Part shown: positions 52,658-62,992 of the stretch, one piece after another
How the letters are laid out: each line of letters opens with the position of its first letter
How positions within the stretch are numbered: the first letter of the stretch is position 1
From: Paracoccaceae bacterium
GTDB lineage: Bacteria; Pseudomonadota; Alphaproteobacteria; Rhodobacterales; Rhodobacteraceae
Direction of reading: 5' to 3'
Assembly (NCBI GenBank): GCA_028874915.1
Contig: JAPPHA010000059.1
Coordinates: forward strand, 49,103 to 113,102
Length of the DNA: 64,000 bases
Program-made: the position numbers and the translations under genes
Notes under the pieces: generated by a model
Seen by the model: the letters and a program-made list of their open reading frames with translations, nothing else
What the model was told of the DNA's origin: nothing
Databases searched by the model: none

Positions 52658-54895
52658 ATGGGGGGCTTCCGCTTCGCAACGGATCACAGGGGCATTGCCA
52701 CCATTACCTGGGACGTCCCCGGGCGAGCGATGAACGTCATGGATTTCGAACAGCTCGAAGAATTGGAAGGGCTGGTCGACAGGGTTCTTGCCGATGAAAC
52801 AATCTCCGGCGCCATAGTCACGTCGGCCAAATCCGGGTTCTCCGGCGGCATGAATCTGGAGATTCTGGCGGGGTGGCGGTCCGGTCTGTCGTCCAATGCC
52901 GGAGATGGCAAAAGTCCGGCGGCGCAGGCGTTCGATCGGACGATGAGCCTTCATCGTCTGCTTCGGAAAATCGAATGCGGGCGGCCTGGCTGGGGGGACC
53001 CCGGAGGCCCGGCCAAGCCCTTCGCCGCTGCGCTCACAGGAACAGCTCTCGGGATCGGTTACGAAATTGCCCTCGCTTGCCACCGGATCTTCGTTGCTGA
53101 TCGGCCGGACGCCAGGATCGGTCTTCCCGAAATCCGTGTCGGACTGTTTCCCGGGGGCGGCGGAACGACCCGGCTCACGCGACGGCTCGGTCTGATGGAG
53201 GCTTCGAGATTCCTGTTCGAGGGCCGCCTCCTGGCGCCGGCACCAGCGGTCGAGGCCGGCCTCGCCGACACCCTTGTGCCTCCCGACGAACTTGATGAAG
53301 CCGCCAGGGACTGGGTCGCAGGCACCAATGCCGATACGATTGTCAAACCCTGGGATGCGCCGGGTGGTGGCCGCGTTCCCGGCGGCACGCCCTATCATCC
53401 AAAGGGATTCATGACATTTGTCGGCGCCAGCGCCCAGGTCCATGGCCGGACCCGGGGTGTCTTCCCTGCGGCGAAGGCAATGCTGTCTGCTATCTACGAA
53501 GGCGCACTCGTTCCCTTTGATACTGCCCTCCGAATCGAGGCGCGGTGGTTCGTTTCCGCGCTACTTCATCCCTCATCGACTGCAATGATCAACACACTGT
53601 TCCTTTCAAAACGCGCACTCGAGAAAGGGGTCGCCAGACCGGCCGGAGTCGAGTCCAGAGAGGTCAACCGGCTCGCTGTTCTGGGCGCAGGAGTGATGGG
53701 AGCCGGAATCGGGTATGTTGCGGCGGCGGCCGGAATCCGGGTTGTCCTGCTCGACCGGGACATGGGCACGGCGAAACAGGGACGCCAGACCATCGCCACC
53801 CTGTTCGAAGGCCAGGTGAAACGCGGCCGAATAACGCCCGAGGAACGCGATCGATCCCTTGAAAACGTCGTTTTCACCGACCGCTATGAGGACCTGGCCG
53901 AGTCCGAACTGGTCATCGAAGCCGTTTTTGAAGACCCTGCAGTCAAGTCACGGGTCATCGCCGACGCGGCGGCAGAACTGAACCCGGAGACTGTGATTGC
54001 GACCAACACTTCCACCCTGCCAATTGCAAGCCTGGCATCGGCCGCCGGCGATGAGAGGCGATTCCTCGGAATGCACTTCTTTTCGCCGGTCCACAAGATG
54101 AAGCTCCTCGAGATCATTCGGGGACCGAAGACCGGTCCGAAGGCTATCGGCCGGGCCCTGGATCTGGCCCGGCAGATCGGCAAGACACCGATCGTCGTCA
54201 ATGATGCCCGCTTCTTCTATGCCAACCGCTGTATCATTCCTTATATCAACGAAGGCGTGCGCATGGTTGCCGAAGGCGTGTCACCGGCGCTGATCGAGAA
54301 CGCTGCAAAGCGGTCCGGCATGCCCCTTGGCCCGCTGCAGCTCGTCGATGAAACTTCCATCGACCTCGGCGTCAGCATCGCCCGTGTCTCTCGGGCTGCC
54401 ATGGGTGAAAACTATCCACCGGACGCCGCCATTGCCGATGACGTCCTCGAGAAACTGGCCAGCCTCGGACGCCTCGGACGCAAGTCCCGGGGCGGATTCT
54501 ATGCCTATGATTCCCGGGGACGGCGGAAAGGTCTCTGGGCCGGCCTCGGGGAACAGTGGCCGCTCGCCAGCGTGCAACCGGACGTACTTACGGTTCAGCA
54601 CCGGCTGATGTTGATCCAGGCTCTCGAAGCCGTCAAGGCGCTGGAGGACGGGGTGCTCACCGATGTCCGGGAAGGCGACGTAGGCGCCGTGCTCGGCTGG
54701 GGATTCGCCCCCAGTTCCGGCGGCCCTTTCAGTTGGCTGGACAGGATCGGCCCAGCGGAAATTGTCTCCAGGTGCGATCGACTTCGGGAATTGGCCGGCG
54801 CCAGGTTCGATGCTCCTGAAAGCCTCAGGAAAATGGCCCGTTCCGGCAATAGCTTTTACGGACACCTTCTGGATTCATCACCGGTGACAGCTTGA
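52658..54895 (+). CDS. Fused enoyl-CoA hydratase/3-hydroxyacyl-CoA dehydrogenase (FadJ/FadB type)
   Basis: A 745-residue bifunctional protein. The N-terminal crotonase domain (about 1-200) has GFSGGMNLEIL, the oxyanion region of ALTGTALGIGYEIALACH, and Glu in GLPEIRVGLFPGGGGTTRLTRRLG. The NAD-binding domain (about 330-520) has VLGAGVMGAGIGYVAAAAG and the HFFSPVHKMKLLEIIRGPKT motif with catalytic His. Two C-terminal dehydrogenase domains follow (FYANRCIIPYINEGVRM, then GFYAYDSRGRRKGLW). It hydrates enoyl-CoA and oxidises the product. It starts 28 bp after the thiolase gene. Confidence 0.93.
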   Translation: MGGFRFATDHRGIATITWDVPGRAMNVMDFEQLEELEGLVDRVLADETISGAIVTSAKSGFSGGMNLEILAGWRSGLSSNAGDGKSPAAQAFDRTMSLHRLLRKIECGRPGWGDPGGPAKPFAAALTGTALGIGYEIALACHRIFVADRPDARIGLPEIRVGLFPGGGGTTRLTRRLGLMEASRFLFEGRLLAPAPAVEAGLADTLVPPDELDEAARDWVAGTNADTIVKPWDAPGGGRVPGGTPYHPKGFMTFVGASAQVHGRTRGVFPAAKAMLSAIYEGALVPFDTALRIEARWFVSALLHPSSTAMINTLFLSKRALEKGVARPAGVESREVNRLAVLGAGVMGAGIGYVAAAAGIRVVLLDRDMGTAKQGRQTIATLFEGQVKRGRITPEERDRSLENVVFTDRYEDLAESELVIEAVFEDPAVKSRVIADAAAELNPETVIATNTSTLPIASLASAAGDERRFLGMHFFSPVHKMKLLEIIRGPKTGPKAIGRALDLARQIGKTPIVVNDARFFYANRCIIPYINEGVRMVAEGVSPALIENAAKRSGMPLGPLQLVDETSIDLGVSIARVSRAAMGENYPPDAAIADDVLEKLASLGRLGRKSRGGFYAYDSRGRRKGLWAGLGEQWPLASVQPDVLTVQHRLMLIQALEAVKALEDGVLTDVREGDVGAVLGWGFAPSSGGPFSWLDRIGPAEIVSRCDRLRELAGARFDAPESLRKMARSGNSFYGHLLDSSPVTA

Positions 54896-55548
54896 CCGGA
54901 ATTCGTACTGCGCCGGTCGAGTCGGACTCGAATTCATGACAAAGATCGTCCCCAAGACATCGGCATCGGCGACCCGCACTTCGCGTTCCGGCGAAACGGC
55001 ATTGTCCACCTCGATCATGCAATTCCCGGTCGTGACAACTGGCGGCGCACAACCAGCGTAGGCTGTGCAAACGCATGAATAACGCGCACGGCAAGGATGA
55101 CCGTGTGAAACGCCTTTCGTCTTCGCGCACGGCATCCTTGACCTGTCGGAAATTCGGCATCGTGTCAGCCGCACCGCCGCCAATGGACCGAGGGCGTCAC
55201 ACTTCCGCTTACGGCAGTTGGGGACGACCGCGACAGGGACGATGTCATCCCTGACAGGATTTGTCGTCAAGGATTGAACGGATCCATCGAAGCCTTGGCC
55301 GCATGGCGTTTCACCAGGTTCAGGTGGCGGCCGAGAAGCTGCTCTCTTGGTGGTTGTGTCGCCGGCGCGTGCACCGGATTTCGCCACTGTTTGCCTGTTG
55401 CCGTTGCCATCGTGTCAACCCCGTGATCCTTGTTGTGCACTTCACGATCGCAACGCCAATAGGAATGTCACCGTTTCGGACGCGAATTCGGGGCGGCAGG
55501 ATCAATTCATACACTGGCGCCAGAACGGCACGGGGACCTGAGCGGTCT
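54896..55548. other. Gap without a recognisable gene
   Basis: About 650 bp between convergent genes. TTGACCGG with CCGGTCGA just after the FadJ stop (54892-54923) can pair over 8 bases around a 16-base loop, including one G-U, but without a T tract. A 169-codon minus-strand frame (54878-55387) overlaps other frames and is not recognisable. No other signal was seen. Confidence 0.4.
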
Positions 55549-56460
55549 CTACCGGTTCCGGATTGCGATCAAGCAGCCCGCCACGACGACTGCCAGGATT
55601 CCGATGACATCCAGACTGTCAGGGACCTGTTGCCAGAGCATCCAGCCCCAGAACCCTCCGAATAACAGGAAACTGTATTCGAAGACCGCTACCAGCGTCG
55701 GGTCGGCAACCTGATATCCACGGATCAGCCCGGAAACAGCAATCAGGGACCCGGCGGACTGGATTGCGGTCCAGATCAGAAACCGTTCAGTCGGCGGGAC
55801 CCATCCGGTCACGAAGAACGGTGCAGCCGCCATCCAACTGTCCGGCACCGAGACCAATGAAAAGAGGACCGAGCCGGCAAAACCGACGGTGCCCAGTATG
55901 GCGAGGAACCAAAGCAGCAGGACGGCCGTGTCTTCGCCGGCGCAGCGATGCCGGGTGACAAGTTGCCCGAGACCGTAGAACATGCCAGCGAACAGCGGAA
56001 ACAGCGAAGCCAACCGCAGATTCGCCGGGTCCGGGCGAAGGACGAGGAGGACGCCGGCGAATCCGACGGCCACCGCGATCACCCGGATCGGCCCAACCCG
56101 GGTCCGGAAGAAGAGGACAGAAAAGACGAGAATGAAAATCGGCGACGTGAAGAGCGCCGAACCGGCCTCGGCTATGGGCATCACGGCCAGTGATCCGAAG
56201 TAGAGCACCATGGCGACGGCGACCAGGCACGATCTCAGGAGCACGGCACCCGGATTGGCAGGGACCAGCCTGCGGCCGGTCAGTCGGCAGAAGGTCACAA
56301 GCACGGCACAGCCGATCAGGGAACGAATGAAGTGGAACTGCCACAGCCCCGCTTCCTGGGATATCACTACGACGAAATTGTCGATCAGCCCGATAACGGC
56401 CATCGCGCCGATGATCATGGTCCCGCCCTGAAGCGTCCGCGAGGGCGCGTTCACGACCAT
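55549..56460 (-). CDS. DMT-superfamily (EamA) transporter
   Basis: A 303-residue protein with ten hydrophobic segments in two EamA repeats (about 15-145 and 160-300). GGTMIIGAMAVIGLIDNFVVVIS begins the first and WTAIQSAGSLIAVSGLIRGYQVADPTLVAVFEYSFLLFGGFWGWMLW lies in the second, where the conserved DPTxVAxFEY-like pattern is clear. ATG 56460 is chosen; ATG 56496 is also open. Substrates in this family are amino acids, amines or metabolites, usually exported. Divergent from the acyl-CoA synthetase gene. Confidence 0.88.
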   Translation of the reverse strand: MVVNAPSRTLQGGTMIIGAMAVIGLIDNFVVVISQEAGLWQFHFIRSLIGCAVLVTFCRLTGRRLVPANPGAVLLRSCLVAVAMVLYFGSLAVMPIAEAGSALFTSPIFILVFSVLFFRTRVGPIRVIAVAVGFAGVLLVLRPDPANLRLASLFPLFAGMFYGLGQLVTRHRCAGEDTAVLLLWFLAILGTVGFAGSVLFSLVSVPDSWMAAAPFFVTGWVPPTERFLIWTAIQSAGSLIAVSGLIRGYQVADPTLVAVFEYSFLLFGGFWGWMLWQQVPDSLDVIGILAVVVAGCLIAIRNR

Positions 56461-56716
56461 CCGATATTCCCGTCCGCCGTCTCTTCCCGGGGACATGATG
56501 GTTCCTGACAGTCAGGCGCGGCGCGGCAACGCTCTGCCCGTTCCGTCCTGAACGGCAGAACCATCCCGAGTTTCTCGGCTCGGCCGCGTCCGGCGCCGAT
56601 TTCCAGTTTGTCAGTCTCGGGCAAACTGCTATCCATGCATCGACATCCGGAGGGCGGCAACGCCCGTTTTCGCTCCCGGGCGCGGCCTCGTCAGCGCAAA
56701 TTCAGGGAGGATCACC

Positions 56717-58345
56717 ATGGCGTCAATGGCCGACGAATCCGGTCTGGGCAAGAGGCGGGCCAATTACGTCCCGTTGACCCCCCTGTCTCATCTCCAGCGC
56801 GCCCGCGAAATCTTCGGAGAACGGGAAGCCTTGGTCCATGGACGCCGACGCCACACCTGGCGGGAATTCCACGAAAGATGTACGCGGCTGGCATCCGCCC
56901 TGTCTGCACTGGGCGTCCGCCCGGGCGATGTGGTCTCGGCCGTCTGCCCGAACATTCCCGCGATCGCCGAGGCTCATTTCGGTGTGCCGGCGGCAGGCGC
57001 AGTCTTGAATGCGATCAATATCCGGCTCGATCCCGGCACGATTGCCTATATTCTTGAGCACAGCAGTACCCGCGTCGTGCTGGTCGACAGCCAGTTCCTG
57101 CCTTTGGTGAACGCCGCACTGGAATTCCATGAGGGCCCGTCACCCACAATTGTCGAAGTCGCCGATCCAGAATTCGGTTTTCCGCCCACCGGCCGCCACA
57201 TCGAATACGAAGACTTTCTGGCGGGCGGTGACCCACAGGCACAGTGGCGTCTGCCCGACGACGAATGGGATTCAATTTCCCTCAACTACACTTCCGGAAC
57301 CACGGGCCGCCCGAAAGGCGTCGTGTGCCACCATCGAGGGGCTTATTTGATGACCCTGGGAACCGTGATTACCTGGGAAATGACCCTCTATCCGCGGTTT
57401 CTGGCGGTGGTTCCGTTGTTTCACTGCAACGGTTGGTGCCACACATGGATGATGCCGCTTGTGGGCGGAACCATCGTCTGCTGCCGCAACATCAACGCCG
57501 AGTCGATCTTTGACGCGATCAGGCGCGAACGGATCACTCATTTCGGCGGCGCGCCCATTGTGCTCACCCTCCTGGTCAACGCCCCCAATGAACCCGGATA
57601 CGCCTTCGATCATGAAGTCCGGGTCTTCACGGCCGGGGCTCCGCCGTCGCCCTCGACGATCGCGGCTATCGAGGATCGCGGCTTCACGGTCATGCAGGTC
57701 TACGGTCTGACCGAAACCTATGGTCATGTGACAGAGTGTCTCCATCCTCCTGAATGGCGAGACCTGGACACGGATGAACGATATCGCCGCATGGCCCGTC
57801 AGGGCATTCGCATCCCGGTAATGGAAGAGATCGATGTGGTCGACCGTGAGACCGGCGACCCGGTTCCCCACGACGGCACGACGTTGGGCGAAGTCGTCAT
57901 GCGTGGCAACCCGGTCATGCGTGGATACTACCGCAACCCGGAGGCGACCGAAGACGCTTTCGCTGGCGGCTATTTCCGCACCGGTGATATCGCCTTCCGG
58001 GATCCGGCCGGTTACATCCAGATCGCGGACCGGCTCAAGGACATCATAATTTCCGGAGGCGAGAATGTTTCCTCGGTCGAGGTGGAAGCCGCTCTCATGG
58101 CGCACTCGGCGGTTAGCCTCTGCGCCGTTGTCGCCAAGCCGGATGAGACCTGGGGAGAAACGCCCTGTGCCTTCGTGGAACTGGTTGACGGCCAGACCGC
58201 CGATGCCGAAGAACTGATCGCCTTTTGTCGGCGCCGCCTCGCCGGATTCAAGACACCGAAAACCGTGGTCTTCCAGGATTTGCCGAAGACATCGACGGGC
58301 AAAATCCAGAAATTCGAACTCCGGGAACTCGCCAAGTCGCTCTGA
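56717..58345 (+). CDS. Acyl-CoA synthetase (AMP-forming)
   Basis: A 542-residue adenylate-forming enzyme. The phosphate loop is NYTSGTTGRPKGVV, followed by VVPLFHCNGWCHTW, the adenine motif FTAGAPPSPSTI and VYGLTETYGH. YFRTGDIAFRDPAGYI, DRLKDIIISGGENVSSVEVE and the catalytic Lys in PKTSTGKIQKFELRE complete the set. The sequence HCNGWCHTW resembles medium-chain and aryl/3-methylmercaptopropionate-type ligases of the family. It would activate a free acid for the beta-oxidation enzymes upstream. GGGAGGATCACC precedes ATG 56717. Confidence 0.93.
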   Translation: MASMADESGLGKRRANYVPLTPLSHLQRAREIFGEREALVHGRRRHTWREFHERCTRLASALSALGVRPGDVVSAVCPNIPAIAEAHFGVPAAGAVLNAINIRLDPGTIAYILEHSSTRVVLVDSQFLPLVNAALEFHEGPSPTIVEVADPEFGFPPTGRHIEYEDFLAGGDPQAQWRLPDDEWDSISLNYTSGTTGRPKGVVCHHRGAYLMTLGTVITWEMTLYPRFLAVVPLFHCNGWCHTWMMPLVGGTIVCCRNINAESIFDAIRRERITHFGGAPIVLTLLVNAPNEPGYAFDHEVRVFTAGAPPSPSTIAAIEDRGFTVMQVYGLTETYGHVTECLHPPEWRDLDTDERYRRMARQGIRIPVMEEIDVVDRETGDPVPHDGTTLGEVVMRGNPVMRGYYRNPEATEDAFAGGYFRTGDIAFRDPAGYIQIADRLKDIIISGGENVSSVEVEAALMAHSAVSLCAVVAKPDETWGETPCAFVELVDGQTADAEELIAFCRRRLAGFKTPKTVVFQDLPKTSTGKIQKFELRELAKSL

Positions 58346-58474
58346 CGGCGGACCCGGCCCTTTCGAATTTCGGCTGTCGGCATCCGGACAAACGGCAATT
58401 GACTCTGGACGCGCGGCCGGTCTCGGGTATAATCGTCATCACGGAAAACGTCACCAAGAATGGCGTAACGAGCA

Positions 58475-59530
58475 GTGGCGACAGCCCTTGAGCAATACGA
58501 ACGGCTCGAGAGTTCGGGCTTATGGAAGTCGTCTCCCGATGCCCAGCGCCGGGAAGTCATCCTGTCATTCGGAAGATCCGCCCTCAAGCTTTCGGACCTG
58601 AATGACAACGTCCTCACGCATTGGCATCTCAACGCTGTCGACCGGATAAATCCCAATCGCCAGCCGGCGCTCTATTCGCCCGGCGACGACGAATCCGAGT
58701 CGGTCGAAGTGAGCGATCCGCACATGATCGAGGCGATCGAGACCCTTCGTTCGTTCCGGCCAAAGCCGCTCCCCGGCCGCCGCTGGCGTTTCCGGCGCCT
58801 TCTCTCGAGAGGGGTCGGTTTCCTGGTTGCCGTCGGCATCGTGATCGCGTTGGTCCGGCTTCCGGTGGCGTTGGAAGATCACGCCCTCGAGATGACACCT
58901 ACTGCGCGAATCCAGGCCATCGACGCGATGCTGCTCGACGAACTCACCCGGATGTCCGGGCCGGTCTGCCTCTCCGGCGCTGCCCGTCCGGTTCTGGCCT
59001 CGCTGTCGGCTCGGCTGGTCCCCGATGCGGGAGTCCCGATTATCGTGGCCGAACTCGGCGATCGGATGAGCGCCCATCTCCCGGGCGGACAGATCCTACT
59101 TGATCGTTCGCTGATCCATGGGGATCTAGGACCGGAGACCGCCGCCGGATTCGTTCTCCTGGAGTACGCCAGCAGTCAGGATCGTCACATATTCCGCAGC
59201 CTGATTCGGCATGCCGGGTTCTTCAGAACATCTGCATTTCTCCTGGGTTGGGAACTTCCGAGAAGCGTCGTCGAAAGCTTCGCGCCGCAGTTGCTCTGGC
59301 ACACTCCGGCTTCGCAAAACCCGGAGTTTCTACAGTCACTCTTCGCTGCCGCCGGACTTTCCAGCCAGCCACTCTCGGATGCAATTGGACCGGAAAGTCC
59401 GCTGGCCACAGCCCTGGCCAGTTCCGAGGAATCGATCGCGGAAGGCAGCGATCCCGGCCCGGTCCTGGACCCGTCTGACTGGGCCACGCTCAGGGCCGCG
59501 TGCAGCAACCGTCCGTCAGGACAAGTTTGA
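58475..59530 (+). CDS. Conserved-looking membrane-anchored protein of unknown function
   Basis: A 351-residue protein with GTG start. An N-terminal cytoplasmic part (about 1-105) ends in an Arg-rich stretch (PLPGRRWRFRRLLSRG). One membrane helix follows (GVGFLVAVGIVIALVRLPVAL, about 113-133), then a C-terminal domain of about 215 residues, probably periplasmic, with PGGQILLDRSLIHGDLGPETAAGFVLLEYA. That last string looks like the substrate face of a metalloprotease-type or chaperone-like domain but lacks an HExxH motif. I do not recognise the family. It converges on lolD and their 3' ends overlap by 15 bp. Confidence 0.7.
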   Translation: MATALEQYERLESSGLWKSSPDAQRREVILSFGRSALKLSDLNDNVLTHWHLNAVDRINPNRQPALYSPGDDESESVEVSDPHMIEAIETLRSFRPKPLPGRRWRFRRLLSRGVGFLVAVGIVIALVRLPVALEDHALEMTPTARIQAIDAMLLDELTRMSGPVCLSGAARPVLASLSARLVPDAGVPIIVAELGDRMSAHLPGGQILLDRSLIHGDLGPETAAGFVLLEYASSQDRHIFRSLIRHAGFFRTSAFLLGWELPRSVVESFAPQLLWHTPASQNPEFLQSLFAAAGLSSQPLSDAIGPESPLATALASSEESIAEGSDPGPVLDPSDWATLRAACSNRPSGQV

Positions 59531-60247
59531 TCCGTCAACGAGGCGCCCGGCTTTCAGCCGGATTCGCCGGCTCAACCTTTCGGACAGCGTCCGGTCATGC
59601 GTTGCAAGCACGACAGAAACACCGATCTCTCGAACCAATTCCATCAGCACCGCAATCACCGAATCGGATGTCGCAGGATCGAGATTTCCGGTCGGCTCAT
59701 CGGCCAGGAGGAGCGACGGCCGGTTGGCCAAGGCCCGGCAGAACGCCACCCGCTGCTGTTCGCCGCCCGAGAGTTCGGCCGGACGGTGATTTTTCCGGTC
59801 ACCAAGTCCGGTCCGTTCCAGAAGCTCCCGCGCCCAGGCCTCGGCGGGGCCACGCCTGGAACCCGCCGCGCGTTGCGGCAGGACGACGTTTTCAAGCGCC
59901 GTCATCTCCTGAATCAAGTGATGAAGTTGGTAGACGAACCCGACCTCGTGGCACCGCACCACCGTGCGCTGATGATCCGGGGCGCCCACGAGTTCCCGGC
60001 CATTGATGATCACTTGTCCGTCATCAGGCGAATCGAGCAAACCGGCAATATGCAGAAGCGTCGACTTTCCGGCCCCGGAGGGTGCGACCAGACCGATTGT
60101 TTCGCCACGGGCGACAGACAGATCGACACCCTTGAGAACGTGAACCTCCGCCGGTTGTCCCTTCCGGTAGGCCTTTGAGATCGAGCGGAGCTGCAGGACC
60201 GCACTGGGCGTGCCATCTGCGCCCCCCGTGGGTCTGGCCTCATTCAT
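59516..60247 (-). CDS. lolD: Lipoprotein-releasing ABC transporter ATPase
   Basis: A 243-residue nucleotide-binding protein from ATG 60247. Walker A is GPSGAGKST-like (APSGAGKSTLLH), the signature LSGGEQQR, Walker B LLLADEPTGNLDPAT, and LGLVYQ-like Q-loop VGFVYQLHHLIQEMTALENV, typical of LolD/MacB ATPases. With LolC-type partners it extracts lipoproteins from the inner membrane for transfer to LolA. The start overlaps the lolC 3' end by 8 bp, so the two are coupled. Confidence 0.93.
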   Translation of the reverse strand: MNEARPTGGADGTPSAVLQLRSISKAYRKGQPAEVHVLKGVDLSVARGETIGLVAPSGAGKSTLLHIAGLLDSPDDGQVIINGRELVGAPDHQRTVVRCHEVGFVYQLHHLIQEMTALENVVLPQRAAGSRRGPAEAWARELLERTGLGDRKNHRPAELSGGEQQRVAFCRALANRPSLLLADEPTGNLDPATSDSVIAVLMELVREIGVSVVLATHDRTLSERLSRRIRLKAGRLVDGSNLS

Positions 60248-61526
60248 AACGCAGCGCCTCGACCGGATCGAGACGCGCGGCACGCCGTGCCGGGAACAGG
60301 GTCACCACCAACGAGAGACTCACGGAGAACGCAATCGTCACCAGAACATCGGAAAGTTCCAGCCTGGCCGGGAGTCGGTTGAGGAAACGGATCGACGGAT
60401 CCCAGACCCCCCCACCGGCGAGCCAGTTGACCAGGTCGAAGATCGGGTCGATGTAGATGGCGAACAGGCTGCCGAGAATCACACCGGCAATCGTTCCGAT
60501 TATTCCCGTCGCTGCTCCACAGATGAGAAAGATTCGCAGAATCGATCCTTCGGTCAGGCCGATTGTTCTGAGGATGCCGATGTCACGACCCTTGTTCTTC
60601 ACCAGCATCACCAGACCGGAGACAATGTTCATCACAGCGATGAGAACCAGCATCGACAGGATGATGAACATGATGTTGTCCTCCATCCTGAGAGCGTCGA
60701 GAAAGGCACCGCTTGAATCCTTCCAGGTCCAAAGCAACACGCCGGGACCGACTGCCGCCTGGATCTGCCTGGCGATCCGGTCGATGTCTTCGGGCTCGGC
60801 GACCATGACCTCCAGTTCGTCGATCCCGGATTCGCGGTTGAAAAAGTCCTGCGCGGCCGACAGCGGCATATAGACCCGAGTGCTGTCGATATCATAACGG
60901 CCGACGCCGAAGACGTAGCCGACGTCGAAACTGTCAATCCGCGGTGCAGTCCCAAAGGCCGTATGGATGCCGTCAGGCGAGATCAACGTCACCGGGCTCC
61001 CGGGTCCGAGACCAAGGCTCCGGGCGACCCCGGTTCCGACTGCAATGCCAGGATCGAATGCCGCGAGGCTGCCCCTGCTGACGTCCGGAGTGCTGACCAG
61101 CGGCAGCGTCGCCAGATCGCCCGGCCGTTCGCCCAGGACCTCAACGCCAATAGTGGCGCCGTTGGCCGTCGCCATGACCTGGCCCCTCACGACCGGCGCG
61201 ACCCTGACGACTTCGGGAATGGCGGTGACCGCGGCGATAACGGTATCAGGGTCACGGAACATCGGGCGGACCTGCCGGGAGTCACCGACCTGGCGCATCG
61301 GATAGAGCGTGACATGGGCGTTGGCACCGAGGATGGTCGCAGTGAATTCGCTCCGGAACCCGGAACGCACGGACAGAGTGGCGATCAGCGCGAAGACAGC
61401 CAGGGCGATCCCGACGAGAGAGATCCAGGTCATCACGCTTATTCCGCCCTCGCTCCGACGCGATCTCAGGTAGCGCCAGGCAATCAGCCATTCAAATCCA
61501 GCAAAGGGTCGAACCCGTTGAGTCAT
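60240..61526 (-). CDS. lolC: Lipoprotein-releasing ABC transporter permease, LolC/LolE family
   Basis: A 428-residue protein. The first helix (MTWISLVGIALAVFALIATLS, about 32-52) follows the family motif FEWLIAWRYLRSRRSEGGISVM. A large periplasmic MacB-like domain (about 55-280) comes next, then three C-terminal helices (about 285-305, 328-355, 390-412) with NKGRDIGILRTIGLTEGSILRIFLICG. It lies between proS and lolD, an order common in alphaproteobacteria. One LolC/E protein, acting as a homodimer, is the usual arrangement there. Confidence 0.93.
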   Translation of the reverse strand: MTQRVRPFAGFEWLIAWRYLRSRRSEGGISVMTWISLVGIALAVFALIATLSVRSGFRSEFTATILGANAHVTLYPMRQVGDSRQVRPMFRDPDTVIAAVTAIPEVVRVAPVVRGQVMATANGATIGVEVLGERPGDLATLPLVSTPDVSRGSLAAFDPGIAVGTGVARSLGLGPGSPVTLISPDGIHTAFGTAPRIDSFDVGYVFGVGRYDIDSTRVYMPLSAAQDFFNRESGIDELEVMVAEPEDIDRIARQIQAAVGPGVLLWTWKDSSGAFLDALRMEDNIMFIILSMLVLIAVMNIVSGLVMLVKNKGRDIGILRTIGLTEGSILRIFLICGAATGIIGTIAGVILGSLFAIYIDPIFDLVNWLAGGGVWDPSIRFLNRLPARLELSDVLVTIAFSVSLSLVVTLFPARRAARLDPVEALRYE

Positions 61527-61651
61527 CGTTCACGCGCCCCTCCGCCTGCCGGCCTGTTTTTCGGGATTACGCCACTGCATCCAACAACGACCCCGACGTC
61601 ACGCCCAATCCGGTTCCGATTCTGGATCTTACCCACAAATCGGCTTCCGGC

Positions 61652-62992
61652 TCACGGTCCGTGGCAAGACAGACGGACCCGTTCGATTGCCGCGTCCGGT
61701 TCCAGTTCGTCGGTTTCCCCGGTCCGGCGGCAGGTCAGTTCGACCATTCCGGCCCGGAGGCACCGTGGACCGACAGTGATCCGCCACGGCAGGCCGATCA
61801 GGTCCATGGTGGCGAATTTCGGCCCTGCCCGTTCGTTCCGGTCATCATAAAGCGCGTCGAGACCGGCGGCGCCGGCGCGTGCGAATATCCTTTCCGACGC
61901 GGAATCGGTGTCGCCGTCGCCCTGCTTGAGATTGACGATTCCGAGATGGAATGGCGCGACCGATTCCGGCCAGACAATCCCGCGTTCGTCATGGCTGGCT
62001 TCGATGATTGCGCCAGCGAGACGCGAGACGCCGATGCCATGCGATCCCATGTGAACGAAGACCCGATCACCGTCCTCGTTGACCACACGGGCGTCCATTG
62101 GCTCCGAGTACTTTGTGCCGAAATAAAAGATCTGCCCGACCTCGATTGCCCGTGAGTTCATCCGCCGGTCCTCGGGCACCGCCGCCTCGAATTTGGCCGG
62201 ATCATGAGTCTCGTCGGTTCGGGCGTAGGGCGCTGTCCACGCCTCAAAGACGGCCGCGCAGTCCTCGGAGCTGTCGGTATCCACGTCGCGCCCGCCAAGG
62301 CTCAGGTCGAGAATTCGACTGTCAAAGAAGACGGCCGACTCCCCGGTCTCGGCAAGAACCAGGAATTCATGGCTGTGGTCACCGCCGATGGGGCCGGTTT
62401 CTGCACGCATCGGAATGGCCTTTAGGCCCATGCGTTCGTATGTCCGGAGATAGGAAACCATGTGCCGATTGTAGGCATGAATCGCCGATTCCCTGTCGAC
62501 GTCGAAGTTGTAACCGTCTTTCATCAGGAATTCGCGTCCCCGCATGACGCCGAAACGCGGCCGGACTTCGTCCCTGAACTTCCACTGAACATGGTAGAGC
62601 GTGAGCGGGAGATCCCGATAGGACTGCACGCTGGAGCGGACAATGTCGGTAATGAGTTCTTCATTGGTCGGACCGTAGAGCATATCCCGCCCGTGCCGGT
62701 CGGTGATTCGAAGCATCTCTTCGCCATAATCGTCATAACGACCGCTCTCGCGCCAGAGATCAGCCGACTGCAGCGTTGGCATCAGCATCGGATTGTGGCC
62801 GACACGGATTTGTTCTTCGTGAACGATGCGTTCGATACGTTGCAGCACGCGATATCCGAGCGGAAGCCAGGAATAGATGCCCGCGCTCGCCTGACGGATC
62901 ATGCCGGACCGCAGCATGAGCCGGTGGCTGACGATCTGGGCATCCGCCGGCGTCTCCTTGAGAATCGGAAGGAAGTAACGCGACATCCTCAT
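61652..62992 (-). CDS. proS: Proline-tRNA ligase, short bacterial type
   Basis: A 446-residue class II synthetase. Motif 1 lies in [20 protein letters not shown]. Motif 2 is [29 protein letters not shown], and motif 3 is [25 protein letters not shown] binds proline. The editing insertion domain of about 180 residues found in E. coli ProS is missing, as is normal for the alphaproteobacterial form; a separate ProX-type deacylase would be expected elsewhere. Start ATG 62992 (ATG 62986 is also possible). Confidence 0.96.
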   Translation of the reverse strand: MRMSRYFLPILKETPADAQIVSHRLMLRSGMIRQASAGIYSWLPLGYRVLQRIERIVHEEQIRVGHNPMLMPTLQSADLWRESGRYDDYGEEMLRITDRHGRDMLYGPTNEELITDIVRSSVQSYRDLPLTLYHVQWKFRDEVRPRFGVMRGREFLMKDGYNFDVDRESAIHAYNRHMVSYLRTYERMGLKAIPMRAETGPIGGDHSHEFLVLAETGESAVFFDSRILDLSLGGRDVDTDSSEDCAAVFEAWTAPYARTDETHDPAKFEAAVPEDRRMNSRAIEVGQIFYFGTKYSEPMDARVVNEDGDRVFVHMGSHGIGVSRLAGAIIEASHDERGIVWPESVAPFHLGIVNLKQGDGDTDSASERIFARAGAAGLDALYDDRNERAGPKFATMDLIGLPWRITVGPRCLRAGMVELTCRRTGETDELEPDAAIERVRLSCHGP

